From Bacillota bacterium (GTDB taxonomy: Bacteria; Bacillota; Clostridia; Acetivibrionales; DTU013): 13,836 bases of DNA. Position 1 is the first letter of the stretch; each line of letters opens with the position of its first letter. The stretch is taken from NCBI GenBank assembly GCA_023435925.1, contig JAEZLF010000034.1:1-13836 (forward strand), given 5' to 3'. Both the position numbers and the translations under genes were made by a program. Shown one piece after another: positions 1 through 8,734 of the stretch. The notes beneath the pieces are model-generated. The model was not told the origin of the DNA. It searched no databases and saw only the letters and a program-made list of their open reading frames with translations.

Positions 1-235
1 TTGCCTCTCCCTCTTCAAAATTGGACCAGCGATGGATCATTTCATTCTCGATGTACTGCTTGCGGTTAATAACCCTCTCATTCAAAATTTCAAATGAATT
101 CCTGTCAGATTTACTGACAACGCTCCCCTCTATAATAACAACAGAATAAAGAATGGCCTGTAACAGCAGTACACCCATGATAGGAACGAGAAGTCGTTTC
201 AGTATATTCTTTTTTCTATTCGCAAGTCGCTTCAA
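1..235 (-). CDS. N-terminus of a membrane-anchored sensor-like protein, cut by the window edge
   Basis: Only the first 78 codons are inside the window. I chose a TTG start at 235 (minus strand) because AAAGGA lies 9 nt upstream, the frame stays open to the edge, and it begins 24 nt after the stop of the solute-binding protein gene, so the two are probably co-transcribed. The N-terminus is rich in Lys and Arg (residues 2-14). One membrane helix follows (about residues 15-37, VPIMGVLLLQAILYSVVII), then a charged segment with ILNERVINRK (50-59) and NEMIHRWSNFEE (64-75) that should lie outside the membrane. From memory, this kind of N-terminus with a conserved Arg-Trp-Ser-Asn occurs in clostridial membrane sensors, often with a GGDEF or kinase domain further on. 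That output domain is not visible here, so the function is inferred. Confidence 0.72.
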   Translation of the reverse strand, partial: MKRLANRKKNILKRLLVPIMGVLLLQAILYSVVIIEGSVVSKSDRNSFEILNERVINRKQYIENEMIHRWSNFEEGEA

Positions 236-259
236 TTTTAGTATTCCTTTTGTTATACT

Positions 260-1717
260 CTATCGAATGATGGCTTTTAATTTGGCTCTTAATTCGTCAT
301 ACCACTGATCAAAGCTCTGATCCGTATAAAGACGGGCAATAGCGTCATTACGAGGTATTCCGGATTCAATCAGCACCTCCGCTGCAGCAAAATCAATTTC
401 TGCTTTTGAATGAAGGGCTTCATCAAGAATATTTCTGGCAGCTGTTCCATTCTTAAATGCCTTACCGGTGTATAAAGTATAGCTTTTAGTCATGTCAACA
501 CCAGTGATAAGCACCTCTTGCAAAGTATTCGATATTGGTTCCTGTAAATGGTGAATAGCCTCCATAATCACATTCAAATTGTTGGCCTCTTTCTTTACAG
601 GCAAGTATCCCGAACCGATTGAAAAGTCAACGTTCTGTTGCTTGTTTGTAAACCATTTCAGAAATGTGGCTGCGGCATACTCCTTTTTCTCAGTGGATTT
701 TACCACCACCATTCCGGCTCCCTGCTGCACTGACATTGGAGGAGTACCTTCAAAATTCGGCGCCGGGTATACTTTAGAATCGATAGAATAGGTACTGCCG
801 TCCTCTCTTGTTACTTCCGACGGAAAAAATGACACACCGGAAGTTGAGCCGACAAAGGCAATAATATCGCCGGTCTTTACATCGTCGCTTCTGAACCGGC
901 CTATTGATTTATAATAACCGCTAATATAAGGTAAATAATAATTATCCCACAAGCGTCGCATAACCTTTTTGTCCAGATTTATGTTAACCTTCCCGTCGTT
1001 CACTTCAAACAGTTCATGGCCTAGCTGATAACTTCCAACAAGGATGTAATTTGCCATCGCATCCCGCCCAAAAAAGGACTTCCCGTCATCCGCTTCCGGT
1101 GTCAGGCTGTCTGTCCATTCATAATATTGCTTTGCCAGCTCTGCAATACCCTCCCAGGTTGAAAAGTTATGCTCTGATGCACCGGTAGCCGTGGCAAACT
1201 GGTTCCAATCCGTATAATTGAGCATCAGCACTTCTGTAGATTTTGCTATAGGGAAAAGCTTAATGCTGTGATCATTTTCAAATCGGCCTTCCGATAAATA
1301 AGCCGGAAAGTATTCCACCTTCTCCTCTTCTGTGAGATATTGACCCACATCCGCAACCAGACCCCTACGATTGATCTCATATGCCGTATCTGCATAAGCA
1401 GCAAAAATATCCGGTACAGCCTCGGCAGCAATCTTGTGATTGACAGCATCCAGCACCTTGGTATTCAGCTCGCTCACGCTGCCCTTATTATAAGCTTCAA
1501 CAACAATTCCCTTTTCGGCCCCGACGGTTTCATTAAACTTTACCACAAGCTCATCAAATTTCTGCATCTGGGCGCCATTATAATAATGCCATATCGTAAT
1601 AGGAACCGGGCTCTTTTTGTCCAATAGCCGATCCTCGTTACTGCCACAACCGGTAAGCGTTATCGCTGCTGCAAGTACACTGCTCAGTAAAATAGTGGCA
1701 ACCCGCTTTCTACTCAT
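260..1717 (-). CDS. Extracellular solute-binding lipoprotein, family 1 (sugar ABC type)
   Basis: This 485-residue protein has a Lys/Arg-containing signal peptide ending in the lipobox LTGC, with Cys24 as the likely lipidated residue, so it is probably anchored outside the cytoplasmic membrane. The mature start VPITIWHYYNG (about residues 38-48), the later PDIFAAYAD (about 102-110) and a long C-terminal lobe fit the SBP_bac_1 class that binds sugars or oligosaccharides for ABC importers. The length is within the usual range. The ATG at 1717 is preceded by GGGGAGGATT, a good ribosome binding site. No permease or ATPase gene is next to it inside the window. Instead the next gene downstream encodes a membrane-anchored sensor-like protein. 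It could therefore be a sensing partner rather than a transport subunit, though transporter genes could lie beyond the left edge. The ligand cannot be told from sequence. Confidence 0.88.
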   Translation of the reverse strand: MSRKRVATILLSSVLAAAITLTGCGSNEDRLLDKKSPVPITIWHYYNGAQMQKFDELVVKFNETVGAEKGIVVEAYNKGSVSELNTKVLDAVNHKIAAEAVPDIFAAYADTAYEINRRGLVADVGQYLTEEEKVEYFPAYLSEGRFENDHSIKLFPIAKSTEVLMLNYTDWNQFATATGASEHNFSTWEGIAELAKQYYEWTDSLTPEADDGKSFFGRDAMANYILVGSYQLGHELFEVNDGKVNINLDKKVMRRLWDNYYLPYISGYYKSIGRFRSDDVKTGDIIAFVGSTSGVSFFPSEVTREDGSTYSIDSKVYPAPNFEGTPPMSVQQGAGMVVVKSTEKKEYAAATFLKWFTNKQQNVDFSIGSGYLPVKKEANNLNVIMEAIHHLQEPISNTLQEVLITGVDMTKSYTLYTGKAFKNGTAARNILDEALHSKAEIDFAAAEVLIESGIPRNDAIARLYTDQSFDQWYDELRAKLKAIIR

Positions 1718-1813
1718 GCTGCAATCCTCCCCTGCACTCCATTACCCGGCCTTATATGAAGCCCACGCAGAGTTTAATGGAAAATGTTATGGCAGATAAT
1801 TCGACATTATTCT

Positions 1814-1842
1814 ATTATAGTTGATTTTTACAATATCTACAA
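1814..1842 (-). promoter_or_regulatory. Sigma-A-type promoter for the minus-strand solute-binding protein gene
   Basis: On the minus strand TTGTAG (forward 1837-1842) is separated by exactly 17 nt from a consensus TATAAT (forward 1814-1819). Transcription would begin near 1807, leaving a leader of roughly 90 nt before the ATG at 1717. I saw no obvious riboswitch fold in that leader. Confidence 0.7.
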
Positions 1843-1955
1843 TATATCCTTTGGATGGGATGGCCATTTTTAACAATTTTCAGCTAGGTTTTTCAAATAC
1901 GATGCAAGTTACTGAAAAATAGGATATGATAAATGAATAAACTTTGATACTTTTG

Positions 1956-1975
1956 TTGAATTACTGGAAATTCAA
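1956..1975. repeat. Inverted repeat upstream of topB
   Basis: TTGAATT (1956-1962) and AATTCAA (1969-1975) form perfect 7-bp arms around a 6-nt centre, ACTGGA. It lies 28 nt before the topB start, inside the region where topB transcription should begin. It could be an operator or a small leader hairpin. The arms are AT-rich, so chance is a real alternative. I found no convincing promoter hexamer pair for topB in 1843-2003. Confidence 0.4.
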
Positions 1976-2003
1976 TCATTTTAAATCGAAAGAGGTTTTA
2001 TAG

Positions 2004-4166
2004 ATGGGGAAAATACTTGTTCTGGCTGAGAAGCCTTCCGTCGGGAAGGATCTGGCAAAGGTTTTGAACTGTAATCAAGGCAGCAATGGCTGTATGATGG
2101 GAAATAAATATATCGTTACCTGGGCACTTGGACATCTGGTTACACTGGCAGACCCTGAAGCATACGGTAACCAATACAAGACCTGGAGCTTAGAGACACT
2201 GCCCATGCTCCCAAAAAAAATGGATCTGGTCGTCATTCGGGAGACTGCAAAGCAGTTCGGAATCGTTAAAGGTCTATTAAAGCGCCCTGATATCGATGAG
2301 CTGGTTATTGCAACAGATGCAGGGCGGGAGGGTGAGCTGGTAGCACGCTGGATTATAATGAAGGCGGGGTTTTCCAAGCCCATCAAGCGGCTATGGATCT
2401 CCTCCCAGACTGACAAATCGATTAAAGATGGTTTTAATAATCTCAAACCCGGCCGTGATTATGACAACCTGTATAAATCAGCAGAATGCCGCGCCCAAGC
2501 TGATTGGCTCATCGGGCTGAATGTGACGAGAGCCCTGACCTGCAAGCACAATGCGCAGCTCTCGGCCGGAAGGGTTCAGACACCAACACTGGCAATGGTT
2601 GTGGAAAGAGAGAACGAGATAAAACGCTTTGTCCCTAAAGATTATTGGACAATCAACGCTAATGTCAACGGTTTTTCACTACAGTGGCAGGACAAGGCCG
2701 GTGGTCAGACCAGATTGTTTCAAAAACAAAAGGCAGAAGATATTTTGTCCAAAGTAAAGGGACAGGATGGCAATGTTATAGAAGTGAAGAAGGAAGCCAG
2801 GCAGGAACAGCCACCTCTGGCATATGACCTGACAGAGCTCCAGCGGGACGCGAACCGGAAATACGGTTATTCCGCCAAGCAAACCCTGGGCATTATGCAA
2901 AAGCTTTATGAGACCCATAAAATACTCACCTACCCTCGAACTGATTCCAGGTATATCACCGATGATATTGTGCCTACATTACCCGACCGGCTGAAGAGTA
3001 TTTCAGTGGGCCCGTACGCAGAAGCCGCGCGATCTCTTTTGAGAGGCAGGATTAAGACAACTAAGAGACTGGTGGACAACAGCAAGGTCACCGATCACCA
3101 TGCCATCATACCCACAGAGCAATATGTGAATCTGGGAGATCTGGACCGGGAAGAGCGCAATATATTTGATCTGGTTGTGAAGCGGTTTATTGCTGTACTC
3201 AGTCCAGCTTTCGAGTATGAGCAGACAACGGTAAAGGTGGATGTAAAAGGAGAGCTTTTCAGCGCCAAGGGTAAAATAGTGAAATCAAAGGGCTGGAAAT
3301 CAGTCTATGAAGATCAGGCCAGTGAAGAGCCTGAGTCGGATGAGGAACCGGATCAGAATTTACCTGATGTGAAAAAGGATGATAAACTCAAGCTGCTTTC
3401 CGTTCAGCTGCATAATGGTAAAACCAAGCCTCCGGCACGTTACACAGAGGCCACATTGCTAACTGCCATGGAGCATCCGGGAAAATTCATCGAGAACGAT
3501 GCCCTCCGCGAAGCCATGGACAAGACAAGCGGACTCGGAACTCCCGCCACAAGAGCAGACATCATTGAGAAATTGTTCAACTCTTTTTATATGGAGAGAA
3601 GAGGGAAAGAAATTCACCCCACTTCGAAAGGCATTCAGCTGGTCGGTATGGTACCCGTCGACCTGAAATCACCGGACCTTACTGCAAAATGGGAACAACG
3701 CCTTACACTTATCAGTAGGGGAAAGGAAAATCCCAGTGCGTTTATTGACGAGATGAAAGGTTATGCAACAAAGTTGGTTTCGAACGTCATTGCCGACACA
3801 AGTACCTACAGGCATGACAATATGACCAGGGAAAAGTGCCCGGAGTGCGGCAAATACCTGCTTGAGGTCAATGGCAAAAAGGGAAAGATGCTGGTCTGCC
3901 AGGACAGGGAATGCGGTTACAGAAAAGGCTTGTCCATGATCTCCAATGCCCGGTGCCCGGAATGCCACAAGAAGATGGAAATCCGGGGTGAAGGAGAAAA
4001 CAAGGCTTTCTTCTGCTCCTGTGGCTACCGTGAAAAGCTGGAAGCATTCAACAAAAGAAAAGGTGAACAGGTCAATAAAAAGGAGGTCGGCAAATTCCTC
4101 AGCCGGCAGGAAGACGAAGGTATCAACTCTGCTCTGGCCGATGCCCTCGCAAAGTGGAAGAAGTAG
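2004..4166 (+). CDS. topB: DNA topoisomerase III (type IA)
   Basis: Type IA topoisomerases relax and decatenate DNA by passing a strand through a transient single-strand break. This 720-residue protein matches the Bacillus-type TopB length; E. coli TopB is shorter, about 650. The TOPRIM domain opens with ILVLAEKPSVGKDLAKVL (catalytic Glu9) and carries the acidic motif ATDAGREGE (about 103-111). The strand-cleaving tyrosine is Tyr310 in TYPRTDSRYIT. The C-terminus has two four-cysteine zinc-ribbon-like modules: Cys612, 615, 632, 637 and Cys651, 654, 671, 673. A Lys-rich tail follows. The ATG at 2004 has AGAGG 8 nt upstream. The gene stands alone, divergent from the solute-binding protein gene and 139 nt before the sensory operon. 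All key residues are present. TopB is common on Firmicutes chromosomes and is also carried by conjugative elements, but nothing nearby suggests an element. Confidence 0.97.
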   Translation: MGKILVLAEKPSVGKDLAKVLNCNQGSNGCMMGNKYIVTWALGHLVTLADPEAYGNQYKTWSLETLPMLPKKMDLVVIRETAKQFGIVKGLLKRPDIDELVIATDAGREGELVARWIIMKAGFSKPIKRLWISSQTDKSIKDGFNNLKPGRDYDNLYKSAECRAQADWLIGLNVTRALTCKHNAQLSAGRVQTPTLAMVVERENEIKRFVPKDYWTINANVNGFSLQWQDKAGGQTRLFQKQKAEDILSKVKGQDGNVIEVKKEARQEQPPLAYDLTELQRDANRKYGYSAKQTLGIMQKLYETHKILTYPRTDSRYITDDIVPTLPDRLKSISVGPYAEAARSLLRGRIKTTKRLVDNSKVTDHHAIIPTEQYVNLGDLDREERNIFDLVVKRFIAVLSPAFEYEQTTVKVDVKGELFSAKGKIVKSKGWKSVYEDQASEEPESDEEPDQNLPDVKKDDKLKLLSVQLHNGKTKPPARYTEATLLTAMEHPGKFIENDALREAMDKTSGLGTPATRADIIEKLFNSFYMERRGKEIHPTSKGIQLVGMVPVDLKSPDLTAKWEQRLTLISRGKENPSAFIDEMKGYATKLVSNVIADTSTYRHDNMTREKCPECGKYLLEVNGKKGKMLVCQDRECGYRKGLSMISNARCPECHKKMEIRGEGENKAFFCSCGYREKLEAFNKRKGEQVNKKEVGKFLSRQEDEGINSALADALAKWKK

Positions 4167-4246
4167 GATGAAGCTGCCGGTATATTTCTTTACGGCGACC
4201 TGAAAAAGCTTGAAAAAGGGAATAATTCAAGCCTGACCCAGATATA

Positions 4247-4275
4247 TTGCAAAATGGTATCAATCATAGTAGAAT
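4247..4275 (+). promoter_or_regulatory. Promoter of the response regulator / kinase / sugar-binding protein operon
   Basis: TTGCAA (4247-4252), a 17-nt spacer and TAGAAT (4270-4275) match the sigma-A consensus at 4 of 6 and 5 of 6 positions. Transcription would start near 4282, giving a leader of only about 24 nt that carries the AGAGGTG ribosome binding site before the ATG at 4306. This supports the ATG at 4306 as the translation start. Confidence 0.6.
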
Positions 4276-4305
4276 GAATGGAAGCGATCTGCAGAGGTGA
4301 ATCCG

Positions 4306-5934
4306 ATGTATAAATTGATTATCGTTGATGACGAGGAAGAAGTACGCAAGGGGATCATTCAGAAAATTGAATGGGCCAAATTTCATTTCGAGATAGCCGG
4401 CGAAGCAGAAAATGGCAGAGAAGCTCTCGACCTGATTGAAGAGAATATCCCGGACATCGTTATCACCGATATCACCATGCCTCTCATGGATGGTATGGAG
4501 CTTGCAGCGATTCTGAAAGAACAATTCCCAACGGTTAAAACCGTTATTCTGACCGGATTTGATGATTTTAGATTTGCACAACAGGCAATTAAATATGGTG
4601 TAGCGGACTATATTCTCAAGCCTGTCTTACCCAAGGACATATATGACCTTTTAGAAAAACTGAAAAGCCAAATTGATAATGAGATTGCTCAGAAAGAAGA
4701 TATTGTAAAGCTGCGCAGTTATTATAACGAAAGTCTTCCGGTTATCAGAGACCGTTTTCTTACCCGCCTGATCACAGGCCGGCCGGATGAGAACGAAATT
4801 AAAAACCGGATCGCCTCTTATGGTCTGAATCTGGCGGGAGATACGTTTATTGTGGCAGTGGTGGATATTGACACGGATAGCCTGAAAAACAATATTTTTG
4901 AAGAAAATGATATGGAACTGGTCAAATTCGCTATTCTGAACATTACAAAGGAAATCCTGGCTGCCCATCCCCATGGGGAAGCATTTTACAACGATGACAA
5001 GCTGATCATTATTAAGGGCTATAAAGACTGTGAAAGGACTTCGGTATTAAACAAATCCTTTTCATTTCTCGAGGAAATACGCCAAACCGCAGATAAGTAT
5101 CTGAGAGTAATACTTACAATCGGTCTGGGCACCACATGTGACTCTCTTGTGAACCTACGGGAAGCATATACCTCTGCAATGACTGCTCTGGATTATAAGC
5201 TGCTTATGGGAGGAGGAAGGGTCATCTTTATTGAAGACCTTGAACCTCAAAATGCGGAAAACATCGTTTTTGATGACAGTAAGGTGAAAGCGCTGATCTC
5301 CGGAATAAAGTTCGGCGGACCAAATGAAATAACAACGGCTGTTGATGCGCTATTCGACGACATCACCGGAATAAATACCTCTTTTAGGGGATATCAGTTG
5401 TATCTGATGGAAATCGCCTCGACCATTAACAGGATTGCCCGAAATTTTCAAATCGATGCCGTTGTGCTTTTCGGAGATGGTTTGAGTATTTACGAGGAGA
5501 TCATAAAGCTGAAAACGATAACGGATGTGAGGAACTGGATCAAAGAAATATGCCTCCATCTCATGAAGAACATATCCTGCAAGAGGCAAAATACGACAGA
5601 ATTACTTCTGGAGAAAGCAAAGGATTACATAATAAATAATTATGGAGACGACTCCCTCAGCATACAGAAAGTCGCAGATCATCTGCATATCAGTCCTTCC
5701 TATTTGAGTCTGATATTTAAGAAAGATGCCGGTGTCACATTTTTGAAATACCTTGTCGCCATCCGGCTTGATGCCGCTAAGGAGCTGCTGCTCAGTTCTG
5801 ACCTGAAAACAGCGGAGATTGCCGAGAAAATCGGCTATCCGGATGTGAATTATTTCAGCTATTTCTTTAAGAAGAATTTCGGTACGTCTCCACGGGAATA
5901 CAGGAATCAGTTCATGCAGAAAAAGGAATCCTGA
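4306..5934 (+). CDS. YesN-type response regulator with AraC-family DNA-binding domain
   Basis: This is a 542-residue cytoplasmic transcription regulator and the predicted phosphorylation target of the kinase encoded next. The receiver domain (about 1-120) has the acidic pair Asp8-Asp9, the phospho-acceptor Asp55 in ITDITMPLMDG, Thr83 and Lys105 in YILKPV, so it looks fully active. The middle (about 180-312) has FIVAVVDIDTD, a Gly-rich stretch ILTIGLGTTC, and REAYTSAMTALDYK, which fits the degenerate GGDEF-like fold found in this family; it is not a cyclase. The C-terminus (about 434-535) holds two helix-turn-helix units of AraC type, with IQKVADHLHISPSYLSLIFKK and the signature around IAEKIGYPDVNYFSYFFKK. 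A GTG at 4297 also opens the frame, but AGAGGTG (4294-4299) sits 6 nt before the ATG at 4306, so I take that ATG. It probably activates the ABC importer downstream. Confidence 0.95.
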   Translation: MYKLIIVDDEEEVRKGIIQKIEWAKFHFEIAGEAENGREALDLIEENIPDIVITDITMPLMDGMELAAILKEQFPTVKTVILTGFDDFRFAQQAIKYGVADYILKPVLPKDIYDLLEKLKSQIDNEIAQKEDIVKLRSYYNESLPVIRDRFLTRLITGRPDENEIKNRIASYGLNLAGDTFIVAVVDIDTDSLKNNIFEENDMELVKFAILNITKEILAAHPHGEAFYNDDKLIIIKGYKDCERTSVLNKSFSFLEEIRQTADKYLRVILTIGLGTTCDSLVNLREAYTSAMTALDYKLLMGGGRVIFIEDLEPQNAENIVFDDSKVKALISGIKFGGPNEITTAVDALFDDITGINTSFRGYQLYLMEIASTINRIARNFQIDAVVLFGDGLSIYEEIIKLKTITDVRNWIKEICLHLMKNISCKRQNTTELLLEKAKDYIINNYGDDSLSIQKVADHLHISPSYLSLIFKKDAGVTFLKYLVAIRLDAAKELLLSSDLKTAEIAEKIGYPDVNYFSYFFKKNFGTSPREYRNQFMQKKES

Positions 5935-5954
5935 TCCGGAAAGGAGTCCTGAGC

Positions 5955-7760
5955 TTGAAAAGAAGGCTGCGCATTTTGCTCAAAAGAATTGCTGGTTTTC
6001 TGAAGAATTTCATGAAGATCACAAGTATACAGTCTGTTATCACATTATCCTTTACCGCTGTGACTATTCTTTCTATGCTGTTCATCAGCCTGGCTTTGTA
6101 TGGAATGTTTTCCGACAACGCTGAAAGCAACGCCGCATCCAGTACCCAGCAGATCATGGATCAGGTAAATTTTAACCTGGACACCTATCTGCAGGGCATG
6201 ATGGAAATATCGGATCTGATCAGAAGTAATCTGCAGGGAAGCACCTATGATGAGCGGAACAACCTTCTGGACCTTATGAGTGTGACTTCCCGGATCAGAA
6301 ATGATATTTCTGCCATGGCAGTCTTTTCAAATACAGGTAAGCTGTTGCTCAGTACTCCAGCCTGGGATCATGACAAAACTTTTTCTGCTGCGGAACAGGA
6401 TTGGTTTCAATCAGCCGTTCAACACCCGGTGGATTATATTTTCGCCCCTCCCCATGTCCAAAGGCTTTTTGAAGGCAAGCGCCCTTGGGTTGTTTCACTT
6501 TGCAGGAGCGTCATGTTTTATGAAGAAAATAAATCGGTTACCTGGGTCACAATGGTAGACATGAATTTCAGTGCCATCGAGCAGCTGTGCAGTCGTGTAA
6601 GCCTTGGCAAACGTGGCTATATCTACATTGCCGACCAGTCCGGAAATATCATCTACCATCCGCAGCAGCAAATTATTTATGCGGGCTTAAAAAATGAGAA
6701 CATTGATGTCGCCCTCAACAGAGATCCCGGCTCTTACTTTGACGATTTTCAAGGCGAAAAAAGAATCATGACCATCCAGAATATCAGCTATACTAATTGG
6801 AAAATGGTTGGCATTAGCTATGCTGATGAATTGGTGCCCAATAAAAAGTATCTGAGCAAATTTATACTATTTATATCCATTTTCGGTGTAGCCTTCGAAA
6901 TACTGGCCTCCATGTTTATATCATTTAAAATATCGCAACCCATCAAGCGGCTTGAAAGGCAGATGAAGCGTGTTGAAAATGGCGACTTCAACATCAATCT
7001 GGAGGTAAAAGGTGAAGACGAGGTCAAGCACCTTTCAAAAACCTTCAACTTAATGGTTGCCAGAATCCGGCAGCTGATGGACCAGATCATCAGCGAGCAG
7101 GAAGCGAAAAGGAAAAGTGAGTTCAAGGCGCTTCAGGCACAAATTAATCCCCATTTTTTATATAATACACTGGACTCCATCATATGGATGAACGAGAACA
7201 AAAATTATGACGGGGTAACGATCATGGTATCTGCCCTTGCGAAATTTTTCAGAATAAGTATCAGCAGGGGAAATGAAATCATTCTTGTTTCTGACGAGAT
7301 TAACCATGCAGCCAGCTATCTGACGATACAGAAAATCCGGTACAAGGACCAGTTTGATTTTACCGTTGACGCCCAGCCTGAGGTACTGCAGAAAAGAACA
7401 TTAAAGCTGATCCTTCAGCCAATTATTGAAAATGCAATCATACATGGGACCAGTCAAATTCAGGAAAAGGGCGAAATAAAAATAAAAGCTTCTATGGAAG
7501 GGAACAGAATTATTTATCGTGTTACAGATAACGGCTACGGAATAAGACCTCATATTCTGGAGAAAATTCTGGAACAGGATTCAAAGAAAACACCTGGCGG
7601 TGGTGTTGGATTAAAGAATGTAAATGAGAGAATCAAGCTTTGCTACGGCCGGGAATATGGTCTCACGATCGAAAGCGAGCTTGATGTAGGCACTACGGTT
7701 ACCATCACCATACCATCGGACGATTCTGCAGATGGGGGTAAATATGAAATTATTTCATAA
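5955..7760 (+). CDS. YesM-type sensor histidine kinase with Cache and HAMP domains
   Basis: This 601-residue membrane kinase starts at a TTG with AAGGAG 8 nt upstream, 20 nt after the regulator gene. It has a basic N-terminus, membrane helix 1 (about 27-52), an extracellular sensing region of about 245 residues of dCache type (GYIYIADQSGNIIYHP at 221-236 is typical), membrane helix 2 (about 301-325), a HAMP domain (about 326-380), then a His_kinase domain with the phospho-acceptor His400 in QINPHFLYNTLD. The ATPase domain has the N-box QPIIENAIIHG (Asn493), DNGYGI (525-530) and GGGVGL (548-553). Such kinases pair with YesN-type regulators, as here. Its stop overlaps the start of the next gene, a sugar-binding lipoprotein. 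That arrangement suggests the lipoprotein delivers ligand to the extracellular region; this is inference. Confidence 0.95.
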   Translation: MKRRLRILLKRIAGFLKNFMKITSIQSVITLSFTAVTILSMLFISLALYGMFSDNAESNAASSTQQIMDQVNFNLDTYLQGMMEISDLIRSNLQGSTYDERNNLLDLMSVTSRIRNDISAMAVFSNTGKLLLSTPAWDHDKTFSAAEQDWFQSAVQHPVDYIFAPPHVQRLFEGKRPWVVSLCRSVMFYEENKSVTWVTMVDMNFSAIEQLCSRVSLGKRGYIYIADQSGNIIYHPQQQIIYAGLKNENIDVALNRDPGSYFDDFQGEKRIMTIQNISYTNWKMVGISYADELVPNKKYLSKFILFISIFGVAFEILASMFISFKISQPIKRLERQMKRVENGDFNINLEVKGEDEVKHLSKTFNLMVARIRQLMDQIISEQEAKRKSEFKALQAQINPHFLYNTLDSIIWMNENKNYDGVTIMVSALAKFFRISISRGNEIILVSDEINHAASYLTIQKIRYKDQFDFTVDAQPEVLQKRTLKLILQPIIENAIIHGTSQIQEKGEIKIKASMEGNRIIYRVTDNGYGIRPHILEKILEQDSKKTPGGGVGLKNVNERIKLCYGREYGLTIESELDVGTTVTITIPSDDSADGGKYEIIS

Positions 7761-8718
7761 GCTACTGATTCCGGTAATAGTCACAATTCTGCTTGTTTCC
7801 TTTATCGGGTGCGGAGAAGACAAGCTTTCAGCAGATGAAAAAGGCATTCGTATCAAGGTGATTGTGAAAAAAAGAGATGCCAGCTTCTGGACCGTTGTTA
7901 AAATGGGAGCGGAAGCCGCCGGTAAAGAATTCGGAGTAAATATTGACTTTAACGGACCTATTGATGAGCAAGATATCGATTTGCAGATAGAAATGGTGGA
8001 TGGAGCTATCCGGGAAAAAGCAGATGCTATTGTACTGGCAGCATGTGATTATACAAAACTGGTCAATGTGGCGGAAAAGGCCGTTTCAGAGGGCATTCCC
8101 GTTATCATTATAGACTCGGATATTCATTCGGCAAAAATGAATAGTTTTATCGGTACCAACAATGTCGATGCCGGTAAGCTTCTTGCTGAAACATTGATTG
8201 AAGAGGTAGAAGAAAACAGCAAAATAGCTGTAATGAGCTTCGTAAAGGGTGCCGCATCCTCAGACCAGAGAGATGAGGGCCTTTATGATGTTCTGGGAAA
8301 CTACTCCTCCGTAGAAATAGTGGAATCCATGTACTGCTATTCGGATGAAAGTGTAGCGGAAAAGCTTACAAAAGAGCTGGTACGGCAATATCCGGACGTA
8401 GATGCCATCGTGTGTACCAATGCATACGGCACTGTCGGAACAGCCCGGGCAATTAGCCAATTGGATCTTGCAGGAAAAGTGAAAATCATAGGATTTGACA
8501 GTACACCCGAAGAGGTCAGCTTCGTAGAAAAGGGCGTCATACAGTCGCTGGTCGTTCAAAACCCTTTCAGTATGGGCTATCTTGGCGTTAAGTATGCTTT
8601 AAATGCTATTAATAAAGAAACCTTTCCCAAATTAATTTATACCGAATCGAAGGTTATCAACAAAAGCAATATGTACCAGCCCGAAAATCAAAAGCTAGTA
8701 TTTCCATTCACGGATTAA
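7744..8718 (+). CDS. Ribose-type sugar-binding lipoprotein, probable sensing partner of the kinase
   Basis: This 324-residue protein belongs to the Peripla_BP_4 (RbsB-like) family. A short signal peptide ends in FIGC with Cys23 as the probable lipid site. Aligned by eye to E. coli RbsB, the sugar-holding residues are all present: the aromatic pair Phe48-Trp49, Asp124, Arg176, Asn226, Asp252 and Gln272. It should therefore bind a sugar. An in-frame ATG at 7732 has no ribosome binding site, while GGGGGT lies 4 nt before the ATG at 7744, so I use the latter. The gene overlaps the kinase gene by 17 nt, which implies translational coupling and tight co-expression. With a second sugar-binding protein encoded after the permease gene, this one is the better candidate for a signalling role, as for XylFII with LytS in clostridia. 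A transport role is the alternative. Confidence 0.9.
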   Translation: MKLFHKLLIPVIVTILLVSFIGCGEDKLSADEKGIRIKVIVKKRDASFWTVVKMGAEAAGKEFGVNIDFNGPIDEQDIDLQIEMVDGAIREKADAIVLAACDYTKLVNVAEKAVSEGIPVIIIDSDIHSAKMNSFIGTNNVDAGKLLAETLIEEVEENSKIAVMSFVKGAASSDQRDEGLYDVLGNYSSVEIVESMYCYSDESVAEKLTKELVRQYPDVDAIVCTNAYGTVGTARAISQLDLAGKVKIIGFDSTPEEVSFVEKGVIQSLVVQNPFSMGYLGVKYALNAINKETFPKLIYTESKVINKSNMYQPENQKLVFPFTD

Positions 8719-8734
8719 AGAATAATAGCCTGCA

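Noticed and set aside
1340..1627. Plus-strand 95-codon open frame opposite the solute-binding protein gene
   Set aside because: It lies entirely antisense to a well-supported gene, has no recognisable domain and its composition looks like a shadow frame; the same holds for 11981-12361 (minus) and 13404-13730 (plus).
2004..4166. topB as a sign of an integrative conjugative element
   Set aside because: No relaxase, integrase, type IV secretion, partition or replication gene is present nearby, and stand-alone chromosomal topB is common in Firmicutes.
4207..4233. Hairpin after topB (GCTTGAA / TTCAAGC) as a terminator
   Set aside because: The stem is only 7 bp with an 11-nt loop and is followed by CTGACCC, with no T-run.
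4297..4305. GTG start for the response regulator, adding three residues
   Set aside because: The GTG lies inside the AGAGGTG ribosome binding site that serves the ATG at 4306, and it has no good site of its own.
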